A stretch of 64,000 nucleotides of DNA from Microbacterium rhizomatis (GCF_008710745.1 NZ_VYSA01000005.1:124001-188000), one strand, 5' to 3'. Counted from the stretch's first letter, positions 18,317-27,727 are shown. Notes: generated from the letters alone by a model not told the origin. Translations and numbers: made by a program.

Positions 18317-19396
18317 CTAACCGATCCCGGCCTTGGTGCATGCCTCGGCGTAGTTCGGCGTACAGATGTCGGCCACGGTCCAGAATCCATCGGCGACGAC
18401 GGTCTGCATGATGTTGTCGATCGTCACCGCGACAGGCTCCAGAAGTGTGGCGGGCACGCCATCGACCTCCAGCGGGGCCGTGACGGTCTCTCCCTTGAGC
18501 AGATGTACCGCGATCTCCGCCGCCAGCGTCGCCTGCTGCCGGATCGCCTTGTAGACGGTCATGTACTGCTCTCCGGCGACGATCCGCTGGATCGCGGAGA
18601 GTTCGGCATCCTGCCCCGTCACCAGAGGCAGGGGCGAGACCTCCGCCGCCTTGAACGCCGAGATCGCCCCGCTGGCCGTCCCGTCGTTGGCCGCGTACAC
18701 GCCGGCGATCTTGTCGCCGTACTGGCTGATCTGGCCGGCCACCCAGGCCTGCGCCTTGTCCGGGCTCCAGTCGGGGGTCTGGTACTCCGCCAGGATTCGC
18801 ACGTCACTGCGGTCGATCACGCTGCGGGCGCCGTCACTGAACGAGGTCGCGTTGCTGTCGGTCGGCGAGCCGTTGACCATCAGGATGCCGGGATCCGGCT
18901 CACCCGCCGCATTCAACGCGTCCACGAGCGCAGTCGCCTGCAGGACGCCCACCTTCTCGTTGTCGAACGACACGTAGTAGGCGAGGGTGCCGCCCGCGAC
19001 GAGGCGGTCGTACGAGATCACGGGCACGCCGGCCGAGTTCGCGGCGTTCACGATGCTGACGGCAGCCTTTCCGTCGACGGGATCGAGCACGAGCACGCCC
19101 GCGCCGTTCGCGAGGGCGGATTCGGCCTGCTGCTGCTGCTTGGCCGCATCCTGATCGGCGTTGGCGTAGAGCACCTGATACGACCCGAGCTCAGCCACCC
19201 TGCTCTCGAACGTCGGCCGGTCGAACGTCTCGTAGCGCGACGTCTTCGCATCCGGGAGGAGCAAGGCGATCGTGCCGGCGGAGTCGGATGACGGGGCGCA
19301 TCCGGTGAGCCCGGCGACGGCCAGCACGAGAGCGACGGCGATGGCCGCCAACCGCCTCGCGGGCGCTCTGGATCCGCGTGCCACGTCTGTGCGCAT
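18317..19396 (-). CDS. Sugar-binding lipoprotein of ABC importer, module 2
   Basis: This 359-residue exported binding protein has a basic start (RTDVARGSRAPARR), a hydrophobic core and lipobox LTGC. The mature fold matches module 1: PDAKTSRYETFDRPTFE, VLVLDPVDGKAA, VPVISYDRLVAGGTLAYYVS and VYAANDGTASGAISA, and both end with an ICTP/VCTP cysteine pair. ATG at 19396 is used. An in-frame GTG at 19417 overlaps the ROK stop (GTGA) and could be the real start, adding seven residues. It is cotranscribed behind the ROK regulator. Confidence 0.9.
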   Translation of the reverse strand: MRTDVARGSRAPARRLAAIAVALVLAVAGLTGCAPSSDSAGTIALLLPDAKTSRYETFDRPTFESRVAELGSYQVLYANADQDAAKQQQQAESALANGAGVLVLDPVDGKAAVSIVNAANSAGVPVISYDRLVAGGTLAYYVSFDNEKVGVLQATALVDALNAAGEPDPGILMVNGSPTDSNATSFSDGARSVIDRSDVRILAEYQTPDWSPDKAQAWVAGQISQYGDKIAGVYAANDGTASGAISAFKAAEVSPLPLVTGQDAELSAIQRIVAGEQYMTVYKAIRQQATLAAEIAVHLLKGETVTAPLEVDGVPATLLEPVAVTIDNIMQTVVADGFWTVADICTPNYAEACTKAGIG

Positions 19397-19413
19397 GGGT
19401 GCATTCCGCCCGC

Positions 19414-20610
19414 TCACGCCGAGAACGGCATCGCCTCGGCGTCGACCGTGACGTGATCGAGGGCCACCGCGATCGCACCGCGCGTCTCGGCCCAATCGCC
19501 GAACGAGGCGCCCACGATCTCGGGCAGCCCGCCCGCTGCGGCCAGTGCGCTGCGGTCGAGGGAGTGGCGCATCGGAGCCATCAGGATCTCGCCGGCCTGG
19601 GCGAGTTCTCCGCCGATGACGATGAGTTCGGGATCGAACAGGTTGCACAGGCTCGCTGCGGCGATGCCGATGTGGCGTCCGGCGTCGGCGATCACTCGAC
19701 GTGAGCTGCCGTCGCCCGCTTCGGCTGCCTGGATGAGGTCACCGAGCCGCTGCATGCCGTCGCTCGGCGGGAAGAGCGAAAGGAGAGCGGGACCCCCGGC
19801 GAATGTCTCGAGGCAGCCGCGGTTGCTGCAGCGGCAGATCGGCCCGTTCTCGTCGATCGTGACGTGGCCGATCTGGCCGGCCTTTCCGTTCACACCGCGG
19901 AACAGGTCGCCACCGACGACGAGTCCCGCGCTGATCGTGTGCCCCACCCGGATGAAGACCGACGACGACACGGAGCGGGCGCTTCCCTCTCGGGCTTCGG
20001 CCAGGCCGCCGAGGTTCGCCTCGCTGTCGACATAGACCGGCCGCCCGATGCGCTCGCTGAGGCTCTCGGCGACGTCGACGCCCTCCCACCCGCGAAGCAG
20101 ACCCGGGGTGGAGATCATTCCGGTGCGGTAGTCGATCGATGCGGGAAGGGCCAGCCCCACCGCCAGGAGGTCGCTCACCGAGCCGCCGAGGGACTCCATC
20201 ATGTCGCTGAGGAGGATGCTCAGCCGATCGAGTTCTGCATCGTGCCGGTGATCCAGCGGCAAGGGGAGCGAGGTCTGGCTGACGACGGTGCGGGTGGCGT
20301 CGGCGATCGAGATGTGCAGCTGGCGTGAACTGAAGTGCACCCCCGCCACCAGGCCCAGCTGGCGGGCCAGCGAGACGAGGGTCGCGCGGCGACCGCTCCG
20401 CGACGTGATCGAGGTGTGAAGCAGCCCCGATGCGGTCAATTCCTTGACGATGTTCGAGACCGTGGCCGGCGACAATCCGGTGCTTCCGGCGAGTTCGACC
20501 TGCGTCAAACGGCCGTGCCGCTTGAGCGATTCGACCAGGCGCGCTCGATTGGCCTCCCGGAGGGAGGATTGCGAGCCCGGCGGGGCAGTCAGACGTGCCA
20601 CACGCGTCAC
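19414..20610 (-). CDS. ROK-family transcriptional regulator
   Basis: This 398-residue repressor of the NagC/XylR type has an N-terminal winged helix-turn-helix (about 28-75; LTQVELAGSTGLSPATVSNI). A sugar-kinase-like ROK domain follows, with GLALPASIDYRTG and the zinc motif CRCSNRGCLETFAGG (about 254-268). It should sense a sugar or sugar phosphate and control the two importers that follow on the same strand. GTG at 20610 is the start used, and the next gene starts at or overlaps its stop. A hairpin at 20628-20653 separates it from the NYN gene and could also be its own operator. Confidence 0.9.
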   Translation of the reverse strand: MTRVARLTAPPGSQSSLREANRARLVESLKRHGRLTQVELAGSTGLSPATVSNIVKELTASGLLHTSITSRSGRRATLVSLARQLGLVAGVHFSSRQLHISIADATRTVVSQTSLPLPLDHRHDAELDRLSILLSDMMESLGGSVSDLLAVGLALPASIDYRTGMISTPGLLRGWEGVDVAESLSERIGRPVYVDSEANLGGLAEAREGSARSVSSSVFIRVGHTISAGLVVGGDLFRGVNGKAGQIGHVTIDENGPICRCSNRGCLETFAGGPALLSLFPPSDGMQRLGDLIQAAEAGDGSSRRVIADAGRHIGIAAASLCNLFDPELIVIGGELAQAGEILMAPMRHSLDRSALAAAGGLPEIVGASFGDWAETRGAIAVALDHVTVDAEAMPFSA

Positions 20611-20627
20611 TTTACTCGACGGGTCTT

Positions 20628-20653
20628 CTCACGGCACGAAATTGCACCGTGAG
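20628..20653 (-). terminator. Hairpin after the NYN gene, possible terminator or ROK operator
   Basis: CTCACGG and CCGTGAG flank a 12-nt AT-rich interior and pair perfectly. The hairpin begins 4 bp after the NYN stop and lies just upstream of the ROK start, so it may terminate the former or be bound by the latter. Confidence 0.45.
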
Positions 20654-20656
20654 CTG

Positions 20657-21910
20657 TCACTGCTCACGCAGACGCACCAAGCGTTCGTGGCCGGTCTCTT
20701 CGAGCTCCGCGATCGATTCGCGCGCCTTGACGAAGTCGGAGAACGACCGGTATCCGAGCGCCTTCTCGCTGAACGACGGGTCCATGCGACGCATATGCGT
20801 CTTGACCGCCGAGCTGTGCAGCCACTCCGCATCGTCCTTGTCGTGACCCAGTCGAAGGGCCCTCTCCAGCAGTGCGGTGGCGGTCTCCTGCGGGTCTTCC
20901 GCCGGCTCATCCGCCGCCGGTTCCTCGACGAGGGGGGGAACGGATGCGGCGGCCTCGGCCGCGGCGGCCAGGGTCTTGGACGACACCCGGCGGTTGGTGC
21001 GCTTGGGCGCGACGACGTCGAGCGCCCCCACCAGGGTGGCCTCGACGTCGGATGCCCCGGAGAACTCCAGAGCAGTGCCCGGCGCCGCGGGCGGGCCATC
21101 GACGACGGCGGGGGGCGCGGTCTGCGGCTCACCGGAGACGGCCGACTCGGCGGTGGCCGCAGCATCCGCCGTCTCTGCCTTCGCCTTCGCGCTGGTGCGG
21201 CGGCCGGGCGAGCGCGTTTTGGGTGCGTCTTTCGCGGGAGCGTCCGCGGCGGGCTCGGTGGGCGCCTTCGCGGCCTGCTCTTTCGCGGCCGGCTCCTTGG
21301 CTGCTCGGCCGGAGTGCGCCTCTTTCGCCGGGGCCCGCACGATGGGCTTGACCCCGGGCAGCGAGTCGTACGCCTCGAACTCGTCGCATGACGCCGCCAG
21401 CGACTTCGCGGTCGAGCCCGCGACACCCACTCCGATCACGTAGCGGCCGAGCCGCTTGCACCGCTGCGCGAGCGGGACGTAGTCCGAGTCGCCGGCGACG
21501 ATCACGACGTGCGTGAGGTCGGGAAGCCGGAACATATCCTCCACCGTGTCGACCGCGAGGCGGATGTCTGCGCCGTTCTTGGCATATGCCGCCGCGGGGA
21601 ACAGCTGCACCAGGTCGACCGCGCGCCCGACGAGCTGCGTGCGGTAGATCGCGTTGACCGGCGACGACCAGTCGGCGTAGGCGCGCGTGAGCACCAGGGT
21701 GCCGAAAGACGCCGCGAAGTCGATGATGGCGCCGACGTCGATCGTCGCCGCCGCGAGCCGCTCCGCGATCTCGGGCTCTGTGGGGTTCTCGGCGATGCGC
21801 TGCCGATCACGCGCGTACGAGTTGCGCCCGTGCACGCGGTCGTACCACGACATCACGATGTTGTCGAAGTCGAGGTAGACGGCGACGCGGGCGCTCTGTG
21901 AGTCGGGCAT
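20657..21910 (-). CDS. NYN-domain putative RNase with C-terminal OST-HTH/LOTUS domain
   Basis: This is a 417-residue protein. The NYN (PIN-like) nuclease domain covers about residues 8-175: AVYLDFDNI carries the first acidic residues, KNGADIRLAVD the second, and VVIVAGDSDYVPLAQ the third, so the metal site looks intact. An Ala/Lys/Pro-rich linker spans about 190-340. A C-terminal domain (about 345-417; LLERALRLGHDKDDAEW ... ALGYRSFSDFV) resembles OST-HTH/LOTUS, an RNA-binding fold. It is predicted to cut RNA in the cytoplasm; the targets are unknown. It sits upstream of ROK on the same strand, but a hairpin separates them. Confidence 0.85.
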   Translation of the reverse strand: MPDSQSARVAVYLDFDNIVMSWYDRVHGRNSYARDRQRIAENPTEPEIAERLAAATIDVGAIIDFAASFGTLVLTRAYADWSSPVNAIYRTQLVGRAVDLVQLFPAAAYAKNGADIRLAVDTVEDMFRLPDLTHVVIVAGDSDYVPLAQRCKRLGRYVIGVGVAGSTAKSLAASCDEFEAYDSLPGVKPIVRAPAKEAHSGRAAKEPAAKEQAAKAPTEPAADAPAKDAPKTRSPGRRTSAKAKAETADAAATAESAVSGEPQTAPPAVVDGPPAAPGTALEFSGASDVEATLVGALDVVAPKRTNRRVSSKTLAAAAEAAASVPPLVEEPAADEPAEDPQETATALLERALRLGHDKDDAEWLHSSAVKTHMRRMDPSFSEKALGYRSFSDFVKARESIAELEETGHERLVRLREQ

Positions 21911-21965
21911 GCATCCAGTGTGTCACCCGCTGGGCCGGGTCACTGCGCAGTCTCGTCCTCGGCCC

Positions 21966-22946
21966 TCACTCGCCGGGGTAGCGCACGCCGATCTGCCGGC
22001 GGATCTCGTCGAGGGTGCCCATGATCGCCACGGACTCGTCGATGGGAAGGATATCGCCGGCGAGGTTTCCCTCGGCGATGAGCCGCTCGGCGGCGAACGC
22101 CTGATACTGCATACCCCGGCTGATCACGTCGGACTCGTAGGATTCCCGCACCGTGCCGTCGGGCGCGATGACGCGGAACGATGTGGGGGTGTACCACACG
22201 CTGTCGATATCGATGCGCGCCTCGGTGCCGAGGACGCTCGCGGTGTTCGGGCCCACCGCACGCGACGACGACAGAGTGGTGGCGATCTGCCCGCCGGGGT
22301 AGGTGAAGATCGTCGCGACGTCGGCGTCGGTCTCCGTGCCCTGCAGCCGCGCAGCGGCCTGGATGCCGGAGGGCGCGCCCAGCACATCCCACGCGAACGA
22401 GATGGGGTAGATGCCGAGGTCGAGCAGCGCCCCGCCGCCGAGTTCTCTCGCGTTGAGCCGGTGGCCGGGATCGTCCGTGATCTTCTGCGTGTGATCGGCC
22501 GTCACGGCGCGGATATCGCCCAGCGTGCCCTCCGCGATGATCTCGCGGATGCGCACCATGTGCGGCAGGTACCGCGTCCACATCGCCTCCATCGCGAGAA
22601 GGCCCTTCTCGGCCGCGAGATCGCGGATGCGGGCCGCTTCGCCCTCGTTGAGGGTGATCGGTTTCTCGATCAGGACGTGCGTGCGGTTCTCCAGGGCGAG
22701 CACGGCGTTCTCGACGTGGGCGGGGTGCGGGGTCGAGATGTAGACGATGTCGACGTCGGGGTCGGCGACCAGGGCCTCGTACGAGCCGTACGCGCGCGGG
22801 ATGTCGAACTCGGCGGCGAACGCGTCCGCAGACGCCTGGGTGCGCGATCCGACGGCGATCAGATCGAGGCCCGCGGCGCGCAGGTCTGTGGCGAAGGCGT
22901 GGGCGATGCCGCCCGTGGCGAGGATTCCCCAGCGAAGTCCGGTCAT
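21966..22946 (-). CDS. Gfo/Idh/MocA-family NAD(P)-dependent oxidoreductase
   Basis: This 326-residue protein has an N-terminal Rossmann domain (WGILATGGIAHAFATDL) and the EKPITLNEGEA motif (lysine about 95) typical of the family. The C-terminal alpha/beta domain contains GGGALLDLGIYPISF, close to dehydrogenases such as D-xylose or trans-dihydrodiol dehydrogenases. It probably oxidises a sugar or cyclic polyol in the cytoplasm. ATG at 22946 is the family start. It lies 124 bp after hrpA on the same strand and near the sugar importers, but no direct link is shown. Confidence 0.88.
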   Translation of the reverse strand: MTGLRWGILATGGIAHAFATDLRAAGLDLIAVGSRTQASADAFAAEFDIPRAYGSYEALVADPDVDIVYISTPHPAHVENAVLALENRTHVLIEKPITLNEGEAARIRDLAAEKGLLAMEAMWTRYLPHMVRIREIIAEGTLGDIRAVTADHTQKITDDPGHRLNARELGGGALLDLGIYPISFAWDVLGAPSGIQAAARLQGTETDADVATIFTYPGGQIATTLSSSRAVGPNTASVLGTEARIDIDSVWYTPTSFRVIAPDGTVRESYESDVISRGMQYQAFAAERLIAEGNLAGDILPIDESVAIMGTLDEIRRQIGVRYPGE

Positions 22947-23070
22947 GCCACGAGCGTAGCGAGCGATCCCGACTCGCAGGTACGCGGGGCGGACGCCCGG
23001 CACACCGCGCTCCGCGTGCGGCACGAGGATGATCCGCCGTCGGTGACCGCAGTCGCGCTCTCGCGGTCGG

Positions 23071-26000
23071 TCAGCCGGCGATGGCCTTCACGATGCGGGG
23101 GAGCGAGACCTGCTCGGCGGTCCCGAGACGTTGCGCGAACAGGCTGATCCGGTACTCCTCGAGCAGCCATCTGGCGTGCACGATCCCGGCTGGGGAATCG
23201 GCCGAAGGCGGGATCATGCCTCCGGCGTCCGCATAGACCGTCGCCGCCCGTTCGAACTCGGTCATCCGCTGGCGGTCGCGACCGGGGTTGTCGACCAGCG
23301 TCGTGACGCGGTCGATCGCGCCCTGAAGGTAGCGGGGCACGTGCCCGAGTTGGGCGAGCCCGGTGCGTGTGACGAATCCGGGGAAGACGAGCCCCTCGAG
23401 TTGCCCGCGGACGTCGTTCAGGGCGCCGAGCAGAGTGAGGGCGTTCTGGCCGCGGAGGGCGCGATCAGCATCCCTCCATCGCTGCAGGATGCGGGCGCAC
23501 AGCGACACGGCGGCGAAGAGCTCGTCGACGCTGACCGAAGACAGCGCCTCGCGCAGACGTTCGAACTCGGCGCGAGTACGCACGCCACCGGGCGCGGCGC
23601 GCTCCATGACCGCGTCGGCGACGGCGACGCGGCAGTCTTCGATGAGCGCTTTGGCCGACGGATAGGGGGATGCGGCCAACGCCAGCTTCTCGGCGGCGGT
23701 GAGGTGCTCGAGCACGTACGGTGCCGCCGACGGCACGGCGAGCAGCAAGAGGCGTCGCACTCCTGCGCGCGTCTCGCGGGCGGCGCCTTCGGGCGAGGTC
23801 TCGATCCGCACCGACACGGAGGCCCCATCGTCGACGAGGGCCGGATAACCGCGCACGACGCCGCCAGCGACCCTGGTGTCGATCACGTCGGGCAGGTCGT
23901 CGAAGGTCCAGTCGGTCAGGCCGGAGCGCGTGAGGGCGGTCGCCGGAGGCACCGGGCCGCTCTTCGTCCCCCCGCGCTCGCCCAGCGCCCGTGGTCCCGA
24001 GGGCCTCTCGAGCGTGCGTTCCACCGTGCTGCGCGCGCGCCCTGCCAGCCGCTGCTGAAGCGCAGCCAGATCGCGGTCGGAACCGACCGCGCGACCGCGA
24101 TCGTCGACGGCACGGAACGAGACCTGCAAATGGCCGGGAACGCGATCCATATCGAAGTCATCGGCGCTGACGCGCTGATTCGCGACGCGCTGCACGAGCA
24201 CCGCCAGTGCGTCGCGCAGCGTCGTCGCAGGAACGCCGGCGTGCGCCTCAGGCCCGAGGCCGGCCAATTCGCCGGAGAACGTCGCGGCCCAGTCAGCGGC
24301 CGGGACGACGTTGCGCCGGATCGACTTGGGAAGAGCGCGCAGCAGGGCCGTGACGAGTTCGTCGCGCATCCCCGGCACCTGCCAGTCGAATCCGTCGGGG
24401 CGCAGCTGGGCGAGAAGAGCAAGCGGCACCACCGCGGTCACCCCGTCGTCCGCCGCCCCGGGTTCGAACCGGTAGGCGAGCGAGAGCACCTGGTCGTCCT
24501 GATGCCAGCGGGCCGGGAACTCGCGCTCGTCGGTGCGACCCACCTCGTCGAGGAGGTCGGCTTCGGTCAGGTCGAGCAGCCGCGGCGTACGGGTCGAGGC
24601 ATCCTGCCACCACTTCTCGAATGACCGGACATCGAAGACGTCGTGCGGGATGCGCGCATCGTAGAACGCGAACACCGCTTCGTCGCCGACGAGGATGTCG
24701 CGGCGGCGTTCGCGCTCCTCGATCTTCTCGAGTCGGCGGCGCTGCTCGACGTTGCGCCGGAGGAAGGCGGTGAGGCGTTTGTCGAGGCGGGTCGGATCCC
24801 ACTCACCTTCGACGAGCGCGTGACGCACGAACATCTCGCGTGCGAGAGGACGGTCGTCCCTGGCCAGCTGGATGCGACGACGGGGCACGATCTCGACCCC
24901 GAACAGCGTGATCTTCTCCGTCGCGACGGCGGCACCGGCATCCTTGGACCAATGCGGGTCACTGACCTGCCGGCGCACGAGGTCGCCCGCGAGCGGTTCA
25001 GCCCATTCGGGGTCGATCGCGGCGACCGTGCGCGCGTACAGGCGGCTCGTCTCGACGAGCTCTGCGGCCATCACCGCGGGGGGCCGCTTCTTCTTGAGGC
25101 CCGACCCGGGGAAGATCGAGAATCGGGCGTTCCGCGCGCCGAGGTATTGTGCGCCGGCGAGGCGCTTGGTCTCGGTGCGCTCGCTCGCAGAGCGCGCGGG
25201 AGGGGCCTTGGCGACCGAGCGCTCGTCGAGGATGCCGATATGCGAGAGCAACCCGGACAGGATCGCCTTGTGGATGGCGTCCGCGTCGGTGTCGGCCGTG
25301 GCGGGCGCGTCGACCCGGGGCGCTCGCTCGGCCGCGCGCCCCCGGCGGTCGTCCGAGCGGATCAGGGAACGCAGCTGGCGGTGCACGTCGAACCACTCGC
25401 GCACGCGTACGTAGTTCAGGTGCTCCGCGCGGCATAGCCGCCGGAACGCGCTCGAGCCGAGTTCTGCCTGCTGCTCCTCGAGGTACGTCCAGAGATTCAG
25501 GATGCTCAGGAAGTCGCTGTTCGGATCCGTGAAGCGCGCGTGCAGACGGTCGGCCTCTTCCCGCCGCTCTTCGGGCCGCTCCCGCACGTCCTGGATCGTG
25601 AGACCCGCGACGATCGCGCTCACGTCGGCCAGCACGCCCGTCGTGCGTGCGGCGATGAGCATCCGCGCGAAGCGCGGGTCCATCGGCAGCCGTGAGATCT
25701 CGCGGCCGAGCGGCGTCAGGCGGGGCGTGGCGCCCCGCGGAAGCTCGACCGCACGCAACTCGAGCAGCAGGTCGAATGCGGCTTTGACGCCGCGGGAGTC
25801 CGGTGGGGTCAGGAACGGGAATGCCGTGATATCGCCGAAGCCGAGCGAGAGCATCTGCAGGATGACAGCCGCCAGGCTCGTCCGGAGGATCTCGGGCTCG
25901 GTGTACTCGGGGCGCTTGTCGAAGTCCTCCTCGGAGTACAGCCGGATGGCGATTCCCGGCGCGGTGCGCCCCGCGCGCCCCGAGCGCTGCTGCGCAGACG

Positions 26001-27123
26001 CCTGCGACACCGCCTCGATCGGCAACCGCTGGATCTTCGAGCGGGCGCTGTACCGCGAGATGCGCGCCGTGCCGGTGTCCACCACGTAGCGGATCCCCGG
26101 CACGGTCAGGCTGGTCTCGGCGACGTTCGTGGCGAGGATCACGCGACGGCGCACGCCCGCGACCTTCGACCGTTCGAAGACGCGGTGCTGTTCGGCGGCG
26201 CTGAGCCGGCCGTAGAGAGGCAGCACCTCGGTCGGATTCGCATCGTTCGCGTACGCGCCGCGCACAGTGTCGGCGGCGTCGCGGATCTCGGCCTCGCCCG
26301 GAAAGAAGACGAGGACGTCGCCGGCGGGTTCGCGATCGAGTTCGCGGAGCGCCGCGACGACCGTGTCGACGTCATCGCGTTCATCCGGAAGGACGGATGG
26401 GGCAGATGTCTTCACCGGGCGCCGATTCCCGCGACTTCTGCCCCGTGCGTCCTTCGAGATGTTCGCCTCGACGGCATCGACCACGTCATCGGCGTCGCGA
26501 GGGTCGGCTGCCTCAACCGGGGCGCGGTAGCGGATCTCGACGGGATACGTCCGCCCCGACACCTCGACGATCGGTGCGGGGGTGCCGCCGGCATCCGCGA
26601 AGTGCTTCGCGAAGCTCTCCGGGTCGATCGTCGCGCTCGTCACGATCACGCGCAGGTCTGGGCGTTCGGGGAGAATGCGCCGGAGGTACCCGATGAGGAA
26701 GTCGACGTTGAGCGACCGCTCGTGCGCCTCGTCCACGATGATCGTGTCGTAGCGGCGCAGCAGCCGGTCGCGATGGATCTCGTTGAGGAGGATGCCGTCG
26801 GTCATCAGGGCGACGCGAGTGTCTTCTGACACCTTGTCGGTGAAGCGCACCTTGTACCCGACGGTCGTGCCGAGCGGCACCTGCAGCTCTTCGGCGATGC
26901 GCTCCGCGATCGTGCGGGCCGCGATCCGCCGCGGTTGCGTGTGGGCGATGCGGGTGCGGCCGAGCTCGAGGCAGATCTTCGGCAGCTGCGTGGTCTTTCC
27001 CGAGCCGGTGGCGCCGGCCACGATCACGACCTGGTGGTCTCGGATCGCGCGCGCGATCTCGTCTCGCGCGGCGCTGACGGGCAGCTCCGGCGGGTACGAG
27101 ATGACGGGTTCGGGGGAAGGCAT
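23071..27123 (-). CDS. hrpA: DEAH-box ATP-dependent RNA helicase HrpA
   Basis: This 1350-residue helicase starts at ATG 27123 behind GGAGGG. Two RecA domains carry GATGSGKTTQ (about 37-46), DEAH in IIVDEAHERSLN, SAT in VTSATIDPESF and QRSGRAGRTAPG as motif VI. HA2 and OB-fold domains and the long HrpA-specific C-terminal region (DUF3418) follow, ending LFAQRLGTAEQVSLPRI. The length is normal for HrpA (about 1300). In other bacteria HrpA resolves stalled or collided ribosomes or processes mRNA. The unusual repeat array at 27179-27599 lies directly upstream, within its 5' region. Confidence 0.95.
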   Translation of the reverse strand: MPSPEPVISYPPELPVSAARDEIARAIRDHQVVIVAGATGSGKTTQLPKICLELGRTRIAHTQPRRIAARTIAERIAEELQVPLGTTVGYKVRFTDKVSEDTRVALMTDGILLNEIHRDRLLRRYDTIIVDEAHERSLNVDFLIGYLRRILPERPDLRVIVTSATIDPESFAKHFADAGGTPAPIVEVSGRTYPVEIRYRAPVEAADPRDADDVVDAVEANISKDARGRSRGNRRPVKTSAPSVLPDERDDVDTVVAALRELDREPAGDVLVFFPGEAEIRDAADTVRGAYANDANPTEVLPLYGRLSAAEQHRVFERSKVAGVRRRVILATNVAETSLTVPGIRYVVDTGTARISRYSARSKIQRLPIEAVSQASAQQRSGRAGRTAPGIAIRLYSEEDFDKRPEYTEPEILRTSLAAVILQMLSLGFGDITAFPFLTPPDSRGVKAAFDLLLELRAVELPRGATPRLTPLGREISRLPMDPRFARMLIAARTTGVLADVSAIVAGLTIQDVRERPEERREEADRLHARFTDPNSDFLSILNLWTYLEEQQAELGSSAFRRLCRAEHLNYVRVREWFDVHRQLRSLIRSDDRRGRAAERAPRVDAPATADTDADAIHKAILSGLLSHIGILDERSVAKAPPARSASERTETKRLAGAQYLGARNARFSIFPGSGLKKKRPPAVMAAELVETSRLYARTVAAIDPEWAEPLAGDLVRRQVSDPHWSKDAGAAVATEKITLFGVEIVPRRRIQLARDDRPLAREMFVRHALVEGEWDPTRLDKRLTAFLRRNVEQRRRLEKIEERERRRDILVGDEAVFAFYDARIPHDVFDVRSFEKWWQDASTRTPRLLDLTEADLLDEVGRTDEREFPARWHQDDQVLSLAYRFEPGAADDGVTAVVPLALLAQLRPDGFDWQVPGMRDELVTALLRALPKSIRRNVVPAADWAATFSGELAGLGPEAHAGVPATTLRDALAVLVQRVANQRVSADDFDMDRVPGHLQVSFRAVDDRGRAVGSDRDLAALQQRLAGRARSTVERTLERPSGPRALGERGGTKSGPVPPATALTRSGLTDWTFDDLPDVIDTRVAGGVVRGYPALVDDGASVSVRIETSPEGAARETRAGVRRLLLLAVPSAAPYVLEHLTAAEKLALAASPYPSAKALIEDCRVAVADAVMERAAPGGVRTRAEFERLREALSSVSVDELFAAVSLCARILQRWRDADRALRGQNALTLLGALNDVRGQLEGLVFPGFVTRTGLAQLGHVPRYLQGAIDRVTTLVDNPGRDRQRMTEFERAATVYADAGGMIPPSADSPAGIVHARWLLEEYRISLFAQRLGTAEQVSLPRIVKAIAG

Positions 27124-27178
27124 AGCCCTCCATCCTAAAGTCCGTGCGCCCTTACTCGTCGGGGTATGCCAACCGCGC

Positions 27179-27599
27179 TGAACTTCGCGCTCACATGGGC
27201 TGGGCGCGTGTCCCAATATCGAGTTGAACTTCGCGTTCACGCGGGCTTGCGGCACGTCTCGATGTTGCGATGAACTTCGCGCTCACATGGGCTGGGCGCG
27301 TGTCCCAATATCGAGTTGAACTTCGCGTTCACGCGGGCTTGCGGCACGTCTCGATGTTGCGATGAACTTCGCGTTCACGCCGGCGGGTGGGGCCGGGTTT
27401 CGGGGTGAACTTCGCGTTCACGCGGGCTTGCGGCACGTCTCGATGTTGCGATGAACTTCGCGTTCACGCCGGCGGGTGGGGCCGGGTTTCGGGATGAACT
27501 TCGCGATCACGCGGGCTTGCGGCACGTCTCGATGTTGCGATGAACTTCGCGTTCACGCCTGCGGGTGGGGCCGGGTTTCGGGATGAACTTCGCGTTCAC
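27179..27599. repeat. Array of ten 16-bp mini-palindromes with 46/43-bp period
   Basis: Ten copies of TGAACTTCGCGTTCAC (variants with C or A at position 12) start at 27179, 27225, 27271, 27317, 27363, 27406, 27452, 27495, 27541 and 27584. Each core TGAAC-N5-GTTCA is a mini inverted repeat in the consensus copies. Only three interval types occur, in order A B A B C B C B C: A and B are 30 bp, C is 27 bp, and A and B match at roughly half their positions. The period is not a multiple of three, so it does not encode a repeated peptide. Confidence 0.9.
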
Positions 27600-27681
27600 A
27601 AACCCGTACCGACGCGGAACACATCTCGTCTGCTTGTGAGTTTGGAGTTCATTGCGATTTGGAAGGGGTTCAAGCCCCCGC

Positions 27682-27727
27682 GCGGCGGGGCGGATACCGC
27701 CAACGCGGCGGGGCGGATACCGCCAAC
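27682..27727. repeat. Two 23-bp GC-rich tandem repeats
   Basis: GCGGCGGGGCGGATACCGCCAAC occurs twice in perfect tandem (27682-27704, 27705-27727), with a partial third copy following. It lies in the non-coding stretch between the palindrome array and the ArsR-type gene. The rest of 27600-27860 shows no gene. Confidence 0.8.

Noticed and set aside
27179..27599. CRISPR array
   Set aside because: The repeats are only 16 bp, the intervals are of three recurring types and not unique, A and B intervals resemble each other, and no cas gene is in the window. A tandem repeat with internal palindromes explains it better.
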